Origin: Alphaproteobacteria bacterium UBA3768
GTDB lineage: Bacteria > Pseudomonadota > Alphaproteobacteria > CAAHEQ01 > UBA3637
Length of the DNA stretch: 42,620 nt
Direction of reading: 5' to 3'
NCBI GenBank assembly: GCA_002372315.1
Contig: DFFU01000015.1
Coordinates: 1-42,620, forward strand
In this document: positions 23,965 to 32,232 of the stretch, in pieces
How positions within the stretch are numbered: the stretch's first letter is position 1
Layout: every line of letters begins with the position of its first letter
Notes under the pieces: model-generated
Told to the model about the DNA's origin: nothing
Database searches by the model: none
The model's input: the letters and a program-made list of their open reading frames with translations, nothing else
Position numbers and translations under genes: made by a program

Positions 23965-26559
23965 TTAATACTTTCCTTCAAAAGCATCCAAGTAAATTTG
24001 CTTGATATCGCTCATCAAAGGATAGACTGGATTGGCACCTGTGCATTGGTCATCATAGGCCAAACGTACCAACTTATCCAAGTTTTCTTTAAAGGTCTTT
24101 TCATCCACACCCCATTCGCGAATGGATTTAGGAATGCCAATGGTATCCTTTAATTCGGCCACTTTCTTGATTAACAATTCAACGCGTTCATCATCAGTGG
24201 ATTTTTCATTTCCCAAATACAACACATGGGCCACTTGTGCATAGCGCTTTTTGGCTTCAGGAGCCTTGTATTGTGGGAAGATCGCCTGTTTTTTGGGGCA
24301 ATCACTGGCATTAAAGCGAATGATTTGACAAATCAGCAAAGCATTTGCAACACCGTGCGGAATGTTATACATGGCGCCCAACTTATGCGCCATAGAATGG
24401 CATAATCCCAAAAAGGCATTTGCAAAGGCCATACCGGCAATGGTGGCGGCATTATGCATTTTTTCACGAGCTTTTGGATTTGCAGCCCCTTCGGTATAAG
24501 AAGCTGGCAAATAACGGAAGATTTGCTTAATGGCTTCCAAAGCCAGTGAGTTAGTATAGTTGGTGGCCATGCAGGACACATAGGCCTCTAAGGCATGCAC
24601 CAAAGCATCAATACCACCAGCTGCGGTCAAACCTTTAGGCATTCCATCCACAAAATTGGCATCAATAATGGCCATTTTAGGTGTTAAAGCATAGTCCGCA
24701 ATCGCATACTTCACATGTGTTTCATCATCTGTAATGATGGAAAATGGTGTAACCTCAGAACCTGTTCCTGAAGTTGTTGGAATACAGACCAAATCCGCCT
24801 TTTTTCCCAAATCGGGAATAGAACAAATACGCTTTCTGATATCCATAAACCGCATGGAAATATCTTCAAAGTTAGTTTCGGGTTGTTCGTACATCAACCA
24901 AATAATTTTACCGACATCCATGGGCGATCCTCCACCCAAAGCCACAATCAAATCAGGTTGATAGGTATTCACCATTGTCAGGGCTTGTCTGGCTGTGGAC
25001 AAGGTGGGATCAGGCTTCACATCAAAGAAAATTTGATAATCAATATCCATTTCTTCAAAAGTATCTGTAATCGTTCTGACTGCACCTGAATCAAACAAGA
25101 ATCTGTCTGTAATAATGAAAGCACGTTTTTTACCTTCAAATTCACGCAAGGCTAAATCTGTTGAACCGCGCTTAAAATAAATTTTTGGGGGAACTTTAAA
25201 CCAAAGCATATTTTCTCTCCTTTCTGCAACTGTTTTGTAGTTTAATAAATGTTTAACGCCAACGTTCTCGCTGACGGAATTGCCGCCCCATGATCCGCAA
25301 CCCAAGGTTAAGGATGGTTCCAAACGGAAATTATATAAATCACCAATACCGCCTTGAGAAGCAGGGCTGTTGATCAATATACGACCAGTCGGCATTTTTT
25401 GTGCATAAAAATCAATGCGATCTTGTACTCGTTCATCTGTGTAAAGAACTGAGGTATGACCCAAACCACCCAAAGCAATCAGAGCATGCGCAATATCAGT
25501 TGCTTCTTCAAAATTTTTGGCGCGATACATCGTTAAAATGGGGGACAACTTTTCATGTGCATAGGGATTGTCATTGGTATAATCTTTTTGTTCAGCCAAT
25601 AAAATTTTGGCATCTTCTGGTACTTTAAATCCGGCCAATTCCGCAATCTTATATGCAGGCTGACCAACAATCGCCGCATTGACGCCCTTGGGTGTCAAAA
25701 TAATCTTGGCAAGCTTTTCCATTTCATTTTTGTTGAGTATATACGCCCCACGATAAGCGAATTCTTTTTTAACTTCTTCATAAATACTGTCCACCACAAT
25801 GACGGATTGTTCAGAAGCACAAATCATCCCGTTATCAAAAGTTTTGGACATTAAAATAGAAGATACCGCCATGCGAATATTGGCTGTTTCATCAATAATG
25901 GCTGGGGTATTTCCTGAACCAACCCCCAAAGCGGGTTTCCCGCTGGAATAAGCAGCCTTCACCATCCCTGGACCACCCGTTGCCAAAATACCTTGAATTT
26001 TGGGATGCGTCATTAAAGCATTGGATAGTTCAATTGTCGGTTCTTCAATCCAAGCAATAATATCCTTTGGAGCCCCTGCTTTAACGGCTGCATCCAACAC
26101 TACTTTGGCTGCGGCGATTGTGGATTTTTTGGCCCGTGGGTGCGGTGAAAACACAATCCCATTGCGTGTTTTTAAGCAAATAAGGGACTTAAAAATAGCG
26201 GTTGAGGTTGGGTTTGTTGTGGGCACAATACCCGCTAAAATGCCCAAAGGTGCTGCCACAATTTTAATTCCGTTGGCCTTATCACGTTTAATAATACCGC
26301 ACGTTTTAATACCTTTATGTTTATTGTAAATATATTCTGAAGCAAAATGGTTTTTGATGATTTTGTCTTCCAAAACACCCATGCCAGTTTCTGCGACAGC
26401 TAATTCTGCTAAGTCAATGCGCATTTTATTGGCTGCAGTTGCTGCTGCTTTAAAAATAGCATCCACCTTCTCTTCAGAAAATGTTGCAAATTGATTTTGT
26501 GCAATTTGGACACGTTCCAAAAGTTTATCTAAATCTTCCACTGTTTTTACATTAGTCAT
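23965..26559 (-). CDS. adhE: Bifunctional acetaldehyde-CoA/alcohol dehydrogenase
   Basis: AdhE reduces acetyl-CoA to acetaldehyde and then to ethanol, reoxidising two NADH; it polymerises into spirosomes. The 864-residue protein has the aldehyde dehydrogenase half (to about 440) with catalytic C247 in NGMICASEQS and NAD motif GVGSGNTP, then the iron alcohol dehydrogenase half with GGGSPMDVGK and the iron-site segments GGIDALVHALEAY and LCHSMAHKLGA. The ATG at 26559 follows AAAGGAAAG and overlaps the end of the hydrogenase gene by eight bases, so the two are translationally linked. A longer frame upstream would run inside the hydrogenase gene and is not needed. Rex control is expected from the family and the operator. 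Confidence 0.97.
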   Translation of the reverse strand: MTNVKTVEDLDKLLERVQIAQNQFATFSEEKVDAIFKAAATAANKMRIDLAELAVAETGMGVLEDKIIKNHFASEYIYNKHKGIKTCGIIKRDKANGIKIVAAPLGILAGIVPTTNPTSTAIFKSLICLKTRNGIVFSPHPRAKKSTIAAAKVVLDAAVKAGAPKDIIAWIEEPTIELSNALMTHPKIQGILATGGPGMVKAAYSSGKPALGVGSGNTPAIIDETANIRMAVSSILMSKTFDNGMICASEQSVIVVDSIYEEVKKEFAYRGAYILNKNEMEKLAKIILTPKGVNAAIVGQPAYKIAELAGFKVPEDAKILLAEQKDYTNDNPYAHEKLSPILTMYRAKNFEEATDIAHALIALGGLGHTSVLYTDERVQDRIDFYAQKMPTGRILINSPASQGGIGDLYNFRLEPSLTLGCGSWGGNSVSENVGVKHLLNYKTVAERRENMLWFKVPPKIYFKRGSTDLALREFEGKKRAFIITDRFLFDSGAVRTITDTFEEMDIDYQIFFDVKPDPTLSTARQALTMVNTYQPDLIVALGGGSPMDVGKIIWLMYEQPETNFEDISMRFMDIRKRICSIPDLGKKADLVCIPTTSGTGSEVTPFSIITDDETHVKYAIADYALTPKMAIIDANFVDGMPKGLTAAGGIDALVHALEAYVSCMATNYTNSLALEAIKQIFRYLPASYTEGAANPKAREKMHNAATIAGMAFANAFLGLCHSMAHKLGAMYNIPHGVANALLICQIIRFNASDCPKKQAIFPQYKAPEAKKRYAQVAHVLYLGNEKSTDDERVELLIKKVAELKDTIGIPKSIREWGVDEKTFKENLDKLVRLAYDDQCTGANPVYPLMSDIKQIYLDAFEGKY

Positions 26560-28024
26560 TTTTTTCTTTCCTTTCTGTTTGTAATGATTGACCTTTGTTT
26601 CCATAATCTGTTACTTTTTTAAAGGCATCTTTTAAAGAACCTAAACACGCATTTCCGGCAATACATCCACCTGGACAACACATGACCTCAACTAGATTTC
26701 CATCGGGACATTTCCCCATCTTTGCCCAAAGTTTTAAGTTGCGGATAGCCACTTTGTCTAAGCCATTGATGACAACAGGTTTGACGGCATCTTTTTCCCC
26801 TTTCCAAGCGGCTTGGACGGATCTGGCCACCCCACCTGTCAAAGCAAATTCGCGCGCTTCTTTTGAACTTTTATAGTCAAATTCCTTTTCATCACAAGTA
26901 TCAATTTCAATTCCCATCGCTACAAAAATGGCGCCTAATTCTTCAAAGTTCAATAGGTAATTTACATTGGGGTTATCCAAAACTTCACGGCGTTTGGCAA
27001 AGCAAGGACTGATGAATACTGTCACAGCCTTTGGATGCTCTTTTTTCACAATTTCGGCTGTATAATTAAGCGGTGTTTTGGCATCCGATACATAGGGTTT
27101 GATTTCAGTCAGATGTTTTTTTACCAATTCATTATAACCCGCACAACAAGAAGTTGTCATAAAAGGTGCCCCATTTTCCAAACGTTCTTGGAAATCCTTA
27201 GCTTCTGTTTTGGCTGTTATGTCGGCACCCTGTGCGACCTCATATACAGCCGAAAAACCTATCTTCAAAAAGGCCTCTTGAATTTGTTCTGGTTTACAGG
27301 GTATATGACCTATCAATGCTGGTGCAATCAAAGCAATAACTTCTTTGCCCTCTTTGATATTTTTCAAAATATCTATCACTTGTGATTTGGCATGTGTTGC
27401 CCCAAAAGGACAGGCTGATACACATTTGCCGCAAGAAATGCATTTATTGTTATCAATGTGTGCTAAACCATCTTCCCCTTTGGCAATGGCCCCTACTGGG
27501 CAAGCCTCCTCACATGGGACAACGGTTTTAACAATGGCCTTATAGGGGCAAGCCGCCATACATAGCCCACATTTTTTACATTTTTCACTATCTATGATAG
27601 AGCGATGTCCATCATTGCTAATCGCACCAAAACGGCACGCCCTCATACAGGGTTTTGCCACACAGTTTTGACATAATTCGGTTACGAAAACTTTAGCCGA
27701 AGGACACCCTTTACATGCATTTTGTAAAACGGTCAAAGGTTCTGGTTCGGGGTGTTTTCGGGTTAAAGCCTTTTTGGCAAAATCCGACAGCAGTGTTTTT
27801 TCATCATCATCTTCCATCGCAAAGCCCAATCCTGCAATTGTTCTGGAACGCAAGATGGCGCGTTCCTTATAAACACAACACCTGAAAGGTACTTCGCAGC
27901 CTTTGGGGCGCATTTCATAAGGGATTAAGCGCACATTTTCCGCATAATTATCGGACATAAAAGCCTTGATAATACGCACTAATATTTCACGTTTTATTCG
28001 TTTTGTTTCTAATTCTTCACTCAT
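26552..28024 (-). CDS. [FeFe] hydrogenase, monomeric, group B-like
   Basis: A 490-residue iron hydrogenase. The N-terminal half carries a Cys-rich segment (CKGCPSAKVF, CQNCVAKPCMRAC) and two ferredoxin-type [4Fe-4S] motifs (CKKCGLCMAACP and CISCGKCVSACP). The H-cluster motifs are TTSCCAGY (C293/C294), SPCFAKRRE (C341) and EVMCCPGGCIAG (C450/C454), and these variants fit group B better than the well-studied group A, whose first motif is TSCCPGW. It probably disposes of reducing power as H2, or senses or recycles it. The maturases HydE, HydF and HydG are not in this window and must lie elsewhere if the enzyme is active. It overlaps its neighbours on both sides by eight bases. Confidence 0.92.
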   Translation of the reverse strand: MSEELETKRIKREILVRIIKAFMSDNYAENVRLIPYEMRPKGCEVPFRCCVYKERAILRSRTIAGLGFAMEDDDEKTLLSDFAKKALTRKHPEPEPLTVLQNACKGCPSAKVFVTELCQNCVAKPCMRACRFGAISNDGHRSIIDSEKCKKCGLCMAACPYKAIVKTVVPCEEACPVGAIAKGEDGLAHIDNNKCISCGKCVSACPFGATHAKSQVIDILKNIKEGKEVIALIAPALIGHIPCKPEQIQEAFLKIGFSAVYEVAQGADITAKTEAKDFQERLENGAPFMTTSCCAGYNELVKKHLTEIKPYVSDAKTPLNYTAEIVKKEHPKAVTVFISPCFAKRREVLDNPNVNYLLNFEELGAIFVAMGIEIDTCDEKEFDYKSSKEAREFALTGGVARSVQAAWKGEKDAVKPVVINGLDKVAIRNLKLWAKMGKCPDGNLVEVMCCPGGCIAGNACLGSLKDAFKKVTDYGNKGQSLQTERKEKND

Positions 28025-28277
28025 TCTTTAATTTACCTTCAATAACATTGATTACCTTTTCAAGACTTGCTGAAGATATCAGCTCATCATCCACATAAAC
28101 ATAAGGCGCTTTGGAAAAAGAGTCCTGTTTATGACATATTTCGAAACATTTGACCGATATAATTTCAATCTTATCACCATATTTTTCGGTCAGTGTATCC
28201 AAAATTGATTTGCTTCCGCTTCCCCCCATAACATAGCAGGTTGTTCCTTGACAAACTTTTACTTGAATTTTTTTCAT
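28017..28277 (-). CDS. Thioredoxin-like [2Fe-2S] ferredoxin
   Basis: An 86-residue protein of the thioredoxin-like ferredoxin family (relatives of the NuoE/HydC C-terminal domain). The four cluster ligands are clear: C9 and C14 in CQGTTC, C44 and C48 in CFEIC. It opens with VKVCQGTTCYVMGGS, as expected. It probably carries electrons to or from the adjacent hydrogenase, whose start codon it overlaps by eight bases. Confidence 0.88.
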   Translation of the reverse strand: MKKIQVKVCQGTTCYVMGGSGSKSILDTLTEKYGDKIEIISVKCFEICHKQDSFSKAPYVYVDDELISSASLEKVINVIEGKLKNE

Positions 28278-28286
28278 TTTATTCTC

Positions 28287-28721
28287 CTATATATAATGAA
28301 TTGTCACCTGTTTAAAATATTTTTCTTCCAGAAGTTTTTTCATCTTTTTTATAATAGTCCTTCTGACTTCAATTTCAATTGGTAATGATGGGGCATAATG
28401 CGCTTGATTCAACATGGCCCCAACCATAAATTCTATTATATCCGTACTCAAGAAAAAATCAACCAATTGACCGGCTGCATCTTGATGATTTAATTCTTCA
28501 CGTTCCAAGTATTCTGCCGCACGCGTTAAAGTTAAAATGCCTTCTGTCACTAATTCAACCCCCTCCATCGTTGCGACGGGGGGCAAATCGCCAGATTGTG
28601 TTTGGGGCAGATTCACGATTTCTTTTTTATTTTGACGGATATAATTTTCCAAAAAGGCGAGTGTTTCATTGTTTCCACGAACATAACACGAACTACCCAA
28701 ACAAACTTTAATAACTGTCAT
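28287..28721 (-). CDS. Small protein with a ferredoxin-like start and a SpoIIE-phosphatase-like tail
   Basis: 144 residues and first gene of the fermentative operon. Residues 1-30 (VCLGSSCYVRGN, C7 and C12) resemble the N-terminal half of the thioredoxin-like [2Fe-2S] ferredoxin encoded next, but the second Cys pair is missing. From about residue 45 the sequence (LPPVATMEGVELVTEGILTL and onward) recalls the C-terminal tail of SpoIIE-type PP2C phosphatases found beside group B hydrogenases in Firmicutes and Bacteroidetes, without the phosphatase domain. That resemblance is from memory and needs a profile search. The frame is intact with a normal start, so it may be a functional small protein and not a pseudogene. 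Confidence 0.7.
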   Translation of the reverse strand: MTVIKVCLGSSCYVRGNNETLAFLENYIRQNKKEIVNLPQTQSGDLPPVATMEGVELVTEGILTLTRAAEYLEREELNHQDAAGQLVDFFLSTDIIEFMVGAMLNQAHYAPSLPIEIEVRRTIIKKMKKLLEEKYFKQVTIHYI

Positions 28722-28733
28722 TTTATTCTCTTA

Positions 28734-28751
28734 TTGTGATTTTTTTCACAT
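28734..28751 (-). promoter_or_regulatory. Rex operator
   Basis: TTGTGA-N6-TCACAT matches the Rex consensus TTGTGA-N6-TCACAA in all but the last base. It overlaps the -10 of the hydrogenase-adhE-rex promoter, a position that would block RNA polymerase. Confidence 0.82.
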
Positions 28752-28778
28752 AATACAGAAAAAAAACGAAATTGTCAA
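28750..28778 (-). promoter_or_regulatory. Promoter of the hydrogenase-adhE-rex operon
   Basis: TTGACA (28778-28773) and TATTAT (28755-28750) with a 17-base spacer. Confidence 0.75.
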
Positions 28779-28874
28779 GATAAAAATTTCAGGAAAGTAC
28801 AATATTCTTACGTTTATTATGTATTAATACAGAAAGGGAAAAGCCAATATCTTTGAAGATTTTTTTTAAACAAA

Positions 28875-30176
28875 TTATTCATCTTTTTCATCTGTTTTTA
28901 TGTGTTCCAATAAATCATCTACTCGTTGATAAGCAACGGAATTCTTATCCAATTTTTGAATCACTTTTTCGGCTATTTTTTTAGATTGTTTTGTTTTACC
29001 TGTGGCATAGTAGTATCGTGCCATAGCATATTGTGCTAAATCATTTTTATCCATACGATCATAGGCCGTTGCCATTAAACGCCATGGTAATCCCGTATCG
29101 CCTTCTTTTAAAATTGCACGATCTAAATGAATCAGTGCACTTTCCGCATCTTTTTTATCGCCTTTTTCCAATAATGCTTGAGCCAAAGCAATTCGAATGA
29201 GAGGGGCATCAACTAAGCTTAGAGCCTTTTGGTAATTTTGAATTGATTCATCCATATTGCCTGTTTCAAATTTAAATTGTCCTTTTAATTCGTAAAGGTA
29301 GGGATTATTTGGTTCTTGCTCAATAATTTGATCTAGTTTTTGAAAGGCGTCATCTAAGCGATGCTGACGATAATCAATAATTGCTTGTGCGTATAAATCA
29401 TCGTTCGTTGTGCCACTATATTGGTGTTGAGCCTGCTTTTCATCCCCCATAAAAGCCACCAATTTTGCGCGCATACGCCGAAATTTTGGCTCATCCCTAA
29501 AATGGGGTGCATTGATTAAAAAATGGCTGATGTTTTGTTTGCGATCAGATGTCATTGGGTGTGTACGCAGATAGGTCATTTGATATTCACTCGCATTCAA
29601 ACGTTCCTCAGCTTGAATCATATCCATAATACTACTAAAGCCTTTCATAGAATATCCCAATTTATTGACGATATCCACTGCAATACGATCGGCGGAGCTT
29701 TCTTCCACTTGACGATAAGCTGTAAAAGTTCCCATTGCTGAGCTTTGCGAGCCTATCATAACCGCAATTCCTGCATCAGGCCGACCACTGGCAACAGCTA
29801 GAATCCCCCCTAAAATTGTGGAGATAAGAGCCGTTTTTTGTGCCTTTTTATATTCGGTAATGCCGCGGGTAATGTGCCCCCCAACAATATGTCCTGTTTC
29901 ATGAGATAATACAAAAATTAAATCATCCACATACTTAGCGTGGGTAATTAAACCTGTATGGATAAAAATTGTCTGACCTCCAGCAACAAAAGCATTGATG
30001 CTTGGGTCATTTACCAAAACGATTTCTGCGTTTTCAGGGGGAAGACCAGCAGCCTTAAAAATCTTTTGTACGTAGGAGGTTAAAGTTTGTTCTACCTCTG
30101 TATCACGAATCAAATTCAATCCCCATGTTTGGCAAGAGATAAAAAGTAACCCCAAAAGCAGAACAGTTTTTTTCAT
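28875..30176 (-). CDS. M48 metalloprotease with TPR repeats (BepA/YfgC-like)
   Basis: 433 residues with a signal peptide (to about residue 19), a gluzincin domain with HETGH (H92, E93, H96), a downstream EESSAD (about 158-163) holding the third ligand, and C-terminal TPR repeats from about 245 on. This is the layout of periplasmic BepA, which checks outer-membrane protein assembly and degrades stalled LptD or BamA substrates. The predicted -10 lies seven bases before the ATG and no ribosome binding site is seen, so it may be made from a leaderless mRNA. It sits 39 bases after ruvX in the same direction. Confidence 0.9.
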   Translation of the reverse strand: MKKTVLLLGLLFISCQTWGLNLIRDTEVEQTLTSYVQKIFKAAGLPPENAEIVLVNDPSINAFVAGGQTIFIHTGLITHAKYVDDLIFVLSHETGHIVGGHITRGITEYKKAQKTALISTILGGILAVASGRPDAGIAVMIGSQSSAMGTFTAYRQVEESSADRIAVDIVNKLGYSMKGFSSIMDMIQAEERLNASEYQMTYLRTHPMTSDRKQNISHFLINAPHFRDEPKFRRMRAKLVAFMGDEKQAQHQYSGTTNDDLYAQAIIDYRQHRLDDAFQKLDQIIEQEPNNPYLYELKGQFKFETGNMDESIQNYQKALSLVDAPLIRIALAQALLEKGDKKDAESALIHLDRAILKEGDTGLPWRLMATAYDRMDKNDLAQYAMARYYYATGKTKQSKKIAEKVIQKLDKNSVAYQRVDDLLEHIKTDEKDE

Positions 30177-30182
30177 GTTTAT

Positions 30183-30211
30183 AGGATAGTTTTTTTTGGA
30201 ATAAATCGCAA
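30183..30211 (-). promoter_or_regulatory. Possible promoter of the M48 protease gene
   Basis: TTGCGA (30211-30206) and TATCCT (30188-30183), spacer 17; the predicted start of transcription coincides with the ATG. Confidence 0.35.
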
Positions 30212-30215
30212 GAAA

Positions 30216-30629
30216 TTATTTTTGATTTAAAAATGTTTGCAATATGACACGTGCACTTTCTGCATCCAAGATCTTTTTGCGTTTCTCGGGACGCATAAAT
30301 AGTGTATCCCGTAAATAATTTTCTGCTCGCTTTGAAGTTAACCGTTCGTCCACCCAATAAATGGGCAGGGCAAACTCTATCTTTAATTTTTCGGCAAAAG
30401 CACGTGCTTTACAACAGGTTTCTCCCTCTGTACCATCGGGTTGTAAGGGTAATCCCACTACGAAAGCATCAATTTGTTTTGCGGGAATAATATCTTTTAG
30501 TTCGGATAATTTATGGATAGTTTTAAAGGCGCTGGCGATTCTGTCAGAATCACTTCCAAGCGCTAATCCGATACGGCAAGTGCCATAATCAATTCCCAAA
30601 AAAGTTTTTTTTACTTGTATTTTATTCAT
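30216..30629 (-). CDS. ruvX: Putative Holliday junction resolvase / pre-16S rRNA nuclease (YqgF)
   Basis: A 137-residue RNase H-fold nuclease, cytoplasmic, implicated in 16S rRNA 5' end maturation. Motifs: FLGIDYGTCRIGLALG with D14, VVGLPLQPDGTEG, YWVDERLTSKRAE and the C-terminal LDAESARVILQ. The ATG at 30629 lies downstream of a strong promoter; a longer frame would start inside rpiB on the opposite strand and upstream of that promoter. It is divergent from rpiB, and the two promoters overlap. Confidence 0.92.
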   Translation of the reverse strand: MNKIQVKKTFLGIDYGTCRIGLALGSDSDRIASAFKTIHKLSELKDIIPAKQIDAFVVGLPLQPDGTEGETCCKARAFAEKLKIEFALPIYWVDERLTSKRAENYLRDTLFMRPEKRKKILDAESARVILQTFLNQK

Positions 30630-30643
30630 TTTTCGCCTAAAAT
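30615..30643 (+). promoter_or_regulatory. rpiB-nrdR promoter
   Basis: TTGTAT and TAAAAT with a 17-base spacer, overlapping the ruvX start and the divergent promoter. Confidence 0.5.
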
Positions 30644-30670
30644 TATACCAGTAGGAAAGAAAAAATGCAA
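30642..30670 (-). promoter_or_regulatory. ruvX promoter
   Basis: TTGCAT (30670-30665) and TATAAT (30647-30642), spacer 17, extended -10 TGGTATAAT. The -35 lies over the rpiB start codon. Confidence 0.65.
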
Positions 30671-31120
30671 GATAAAACAATTTTTTTGGCTTCGGATCAT
30701 GGTGGCGCAAATTTAAAAAATCATTTGCGTGATTGGTTGCAGGCTCAAGGATATAGCCCCAAAGACTTAGGTGTGGAATCGCCTGAAGCTTCCGTGGATT
30801 ATCCAGATAAGGCCCTTGCCTTGGCGCAACACATAAGGGAAAATCCAGCAGGACGGGGTATTTTAATTTGTACTACAGGTATTGGCATGTCTATCGCGGC
30901 CAATCGGTTTGATTTTATTCGTGGAGCATTGGTAATGAATACCGACATGGCTCAAATGTGTCGTCGGCACAATGATGCTAACGTGTTGATTTTGGGGGCA
31001 AAATATATGGATAAAAAGATAGCCGAAGAATGTACTCAGATATTTTTAACAACAGATTTTGATGGAGGGCGCCATGCGCGTCGTGTCAATAAACTTGGTT
31101 GTTTGGGAGGTCAAAAATGA
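30665..31120 (+). CDS. rpiB: Ribose-5-phosphate isomerase B
   Basis: Interconverts ribose-5-phosphate and ribulose-5-phosphate in the pentose phosphate pathway. The 151-residue protein has the LacAB/RpiB signature: ASDHGGANLK near the start, the DYPDKA loop, and the active-site Cys C69 in ICTTGIGMS, then RGALVMNTDMAQMCRRHNDANVL. AGGAAAGA precedes the ATG. Its stop overlaps the nrdR start (ATGA), the order often seen in alphaproteobacteria, although there glyA usually lies between or next to them; here glyA is 4.6 kb away. Confidence 0.94.
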   Translation: MQDKTIFLASDHGGANLKNHLRDWLQAQGYSPKDLGVESPEASVDYPDKALALAQHIRENPAGRGILICTTGIGMSIAANRFDFIRGALVMNTDMAQMCRRHNDANVLILGAKYMDKKIAEECTQIFLTTDFDGGRHARRVNKLGCLGGQK

Positions 31121-31608
31121 AATGCCCTTTTTGTGGTTTTTTGGATACCCAAGTGAAGGATTCTCGTCCCAATGAAGATAACACGATGATTCGCCGTCGT
31201 CGTGAATGTCCCAAGTGTCATGCGCGCTTTACAACGGCTGAAACAGTTCAGTTGAGGGAACTGATAGTGATTAAAAGGAATGGGGAGCGTCGGCCCTTTG
31301 ATCGGGACAAATTGATGCATTCTATTGTTTTGGCATTGCGTAAAAGGGACGTTTCTTTGGAACAAATTGATCAGTTGGTCAATAATATTGTGCGCCATTT
31401 GGAACAATCGGGTGAATCTGAGATTCAATCGGCTGAAATTGGCAGTTATGTGATGCAGGCACTATTGGCGCTGGATAAAGTGGCTTATATTCGGTATGCG
31501 TCAGTTTATAAAAATTTTACGACAACCCGTGATTTTGAAGATTTTGTAAAAAATTTAACAGGAAAAAGAAAGGATAAAAATGAACCGAAAGTTAGAAAAA
31601 ATTATTGA
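31117..31608 (+). CDS. nrdR: Transcriptional repressor NrdR
   Basis: NrdR represses ribonucleotide reductase genes when its ATP cone binds dATP. The 163-residue protein has the zinc ribbon MKCPFCGF with C3 and C6, C31 and C34, followed by the ATP cone starting at VIKRNGERRPFDRDKL. GGGAGG precedes the ATG at 31117. A near-perfect NrdR box lies upstream of nrdD in this same window, so one target is at hand. The last 20 residues are a basic tail. Confidence 0.96.
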   Translation: MKCPFCGFLDTQVKDSRPNEDNTMIRRRRECPKCHARFTTAETVQLRELIVIKRNGERRPFDRDKLMHSIVLALRKRDVSLEQIDQLVNNIVRHLEQSGESEIQSAEIGSYVMQALLALDKVAYIRYASVYKNFTTTRDFEDFVKNLTGKRKDKNEPKVRKNY

Positions 31609-31640
31609 GGTGCGGAGTTAGCACCGAGATTAGTTTTTCT
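31609..31640 (+). terminator. Weak terminator-like hairpin after nrdR
   Basis: GGTGC and GCACC around seven bases directly after the stop codon; the T-run begins eight bases further on, so termination would be inefficient. Confidence 0.3.
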
Positions 31641-31695
31641 TATTTCGATACATTAGATTTTCAAAACAAATAAAAACATGAAGAAAGGATAGAAA

Positions 31696-32166
31696 ATGAC
31701 AAATTCCAAACACCCCTTTACGAATGCACGTTTGATGGCAGTTCAGGCGGTATATGCTCATACACAATCAAATGAATCTTGGGATAAGGTCATCAGTCGG
31801 TTTTTATTGGGTGAAGTTGGCGGTGAAGCGATTTTGGAAGAAAATGGTTCAGAAGATTATGTGTCTTTGCCGGAGGCTGATCAAAGCTTGTTTGCGCATT
31901 TGACCCAATATGTGCGTGATAATGAAAAGCAGTTGAATGAAATGGTTGAAGGGGTATTTTCTGAAAAAATTCAACGTGATAAAGTGGATTTGACTTTACG
32001 GGCAATTTTAATAGTGGGATGCGCTGAATTTTTTGTAAATGATGCGTTGGATACACCCATTATTATCAACGAATATACGGATATTGCCCGTTCGTTTTAT
32101 TCGGGGCCTCAAATAAAGATAGTCAATGCTATTTTAGACAAACTGGCCAAAGTTTTGAAAAATTAA
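31696..32166 (+). CDS. nusB: Transcription antitermination factor NusB
   Basis: NusB with NusE binds boxA RNA and supports rRNA antitermination. The 156-residue all-helical protein shows the family's ARLMAVQAVYAH start, LRAILIVGCAEFF and PIIINEYTDIARSFYSGPQIKIVNAILDKLAK end. GAAAGGA precedes the ATG. It lies 87 bases after nrdR with only a weak hairpin between, so read-through from rpiB-nrdR is likely. Confidence 0.94.
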   Translation: MTNSKHPFTNARLMAVQAVYAHTQSNESWDKVISRFLLGEVGGEAILEENGSEDYVSLPEADQSLFAHLTQYVRDNEKQLNEMVEGVFSEKIQRDKVDLTLRAILIVGCAEFFVNDALDTPIIINEYTDIARSFYSGPQIKIVNAILDKLAKVLKN

Positions 32167-32185
32167 ACGTTTTTTCACTTTTTTC

Positions 32186-32214
32186 TTGCACTTTTTCAAA
32201 AAGATTGCTAGCTT
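32186..32214 (+). promoter_or_regulatory. Possible promoter of the pilin-like gene pair
   Basis: TTGCAC and TAGCTT with a 17-base spacer and TG before the -10; the -10 is weak. Confidence 0.35.
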
Positions 32215-32232
32215 AACTCTAAAGAGGGGCTG

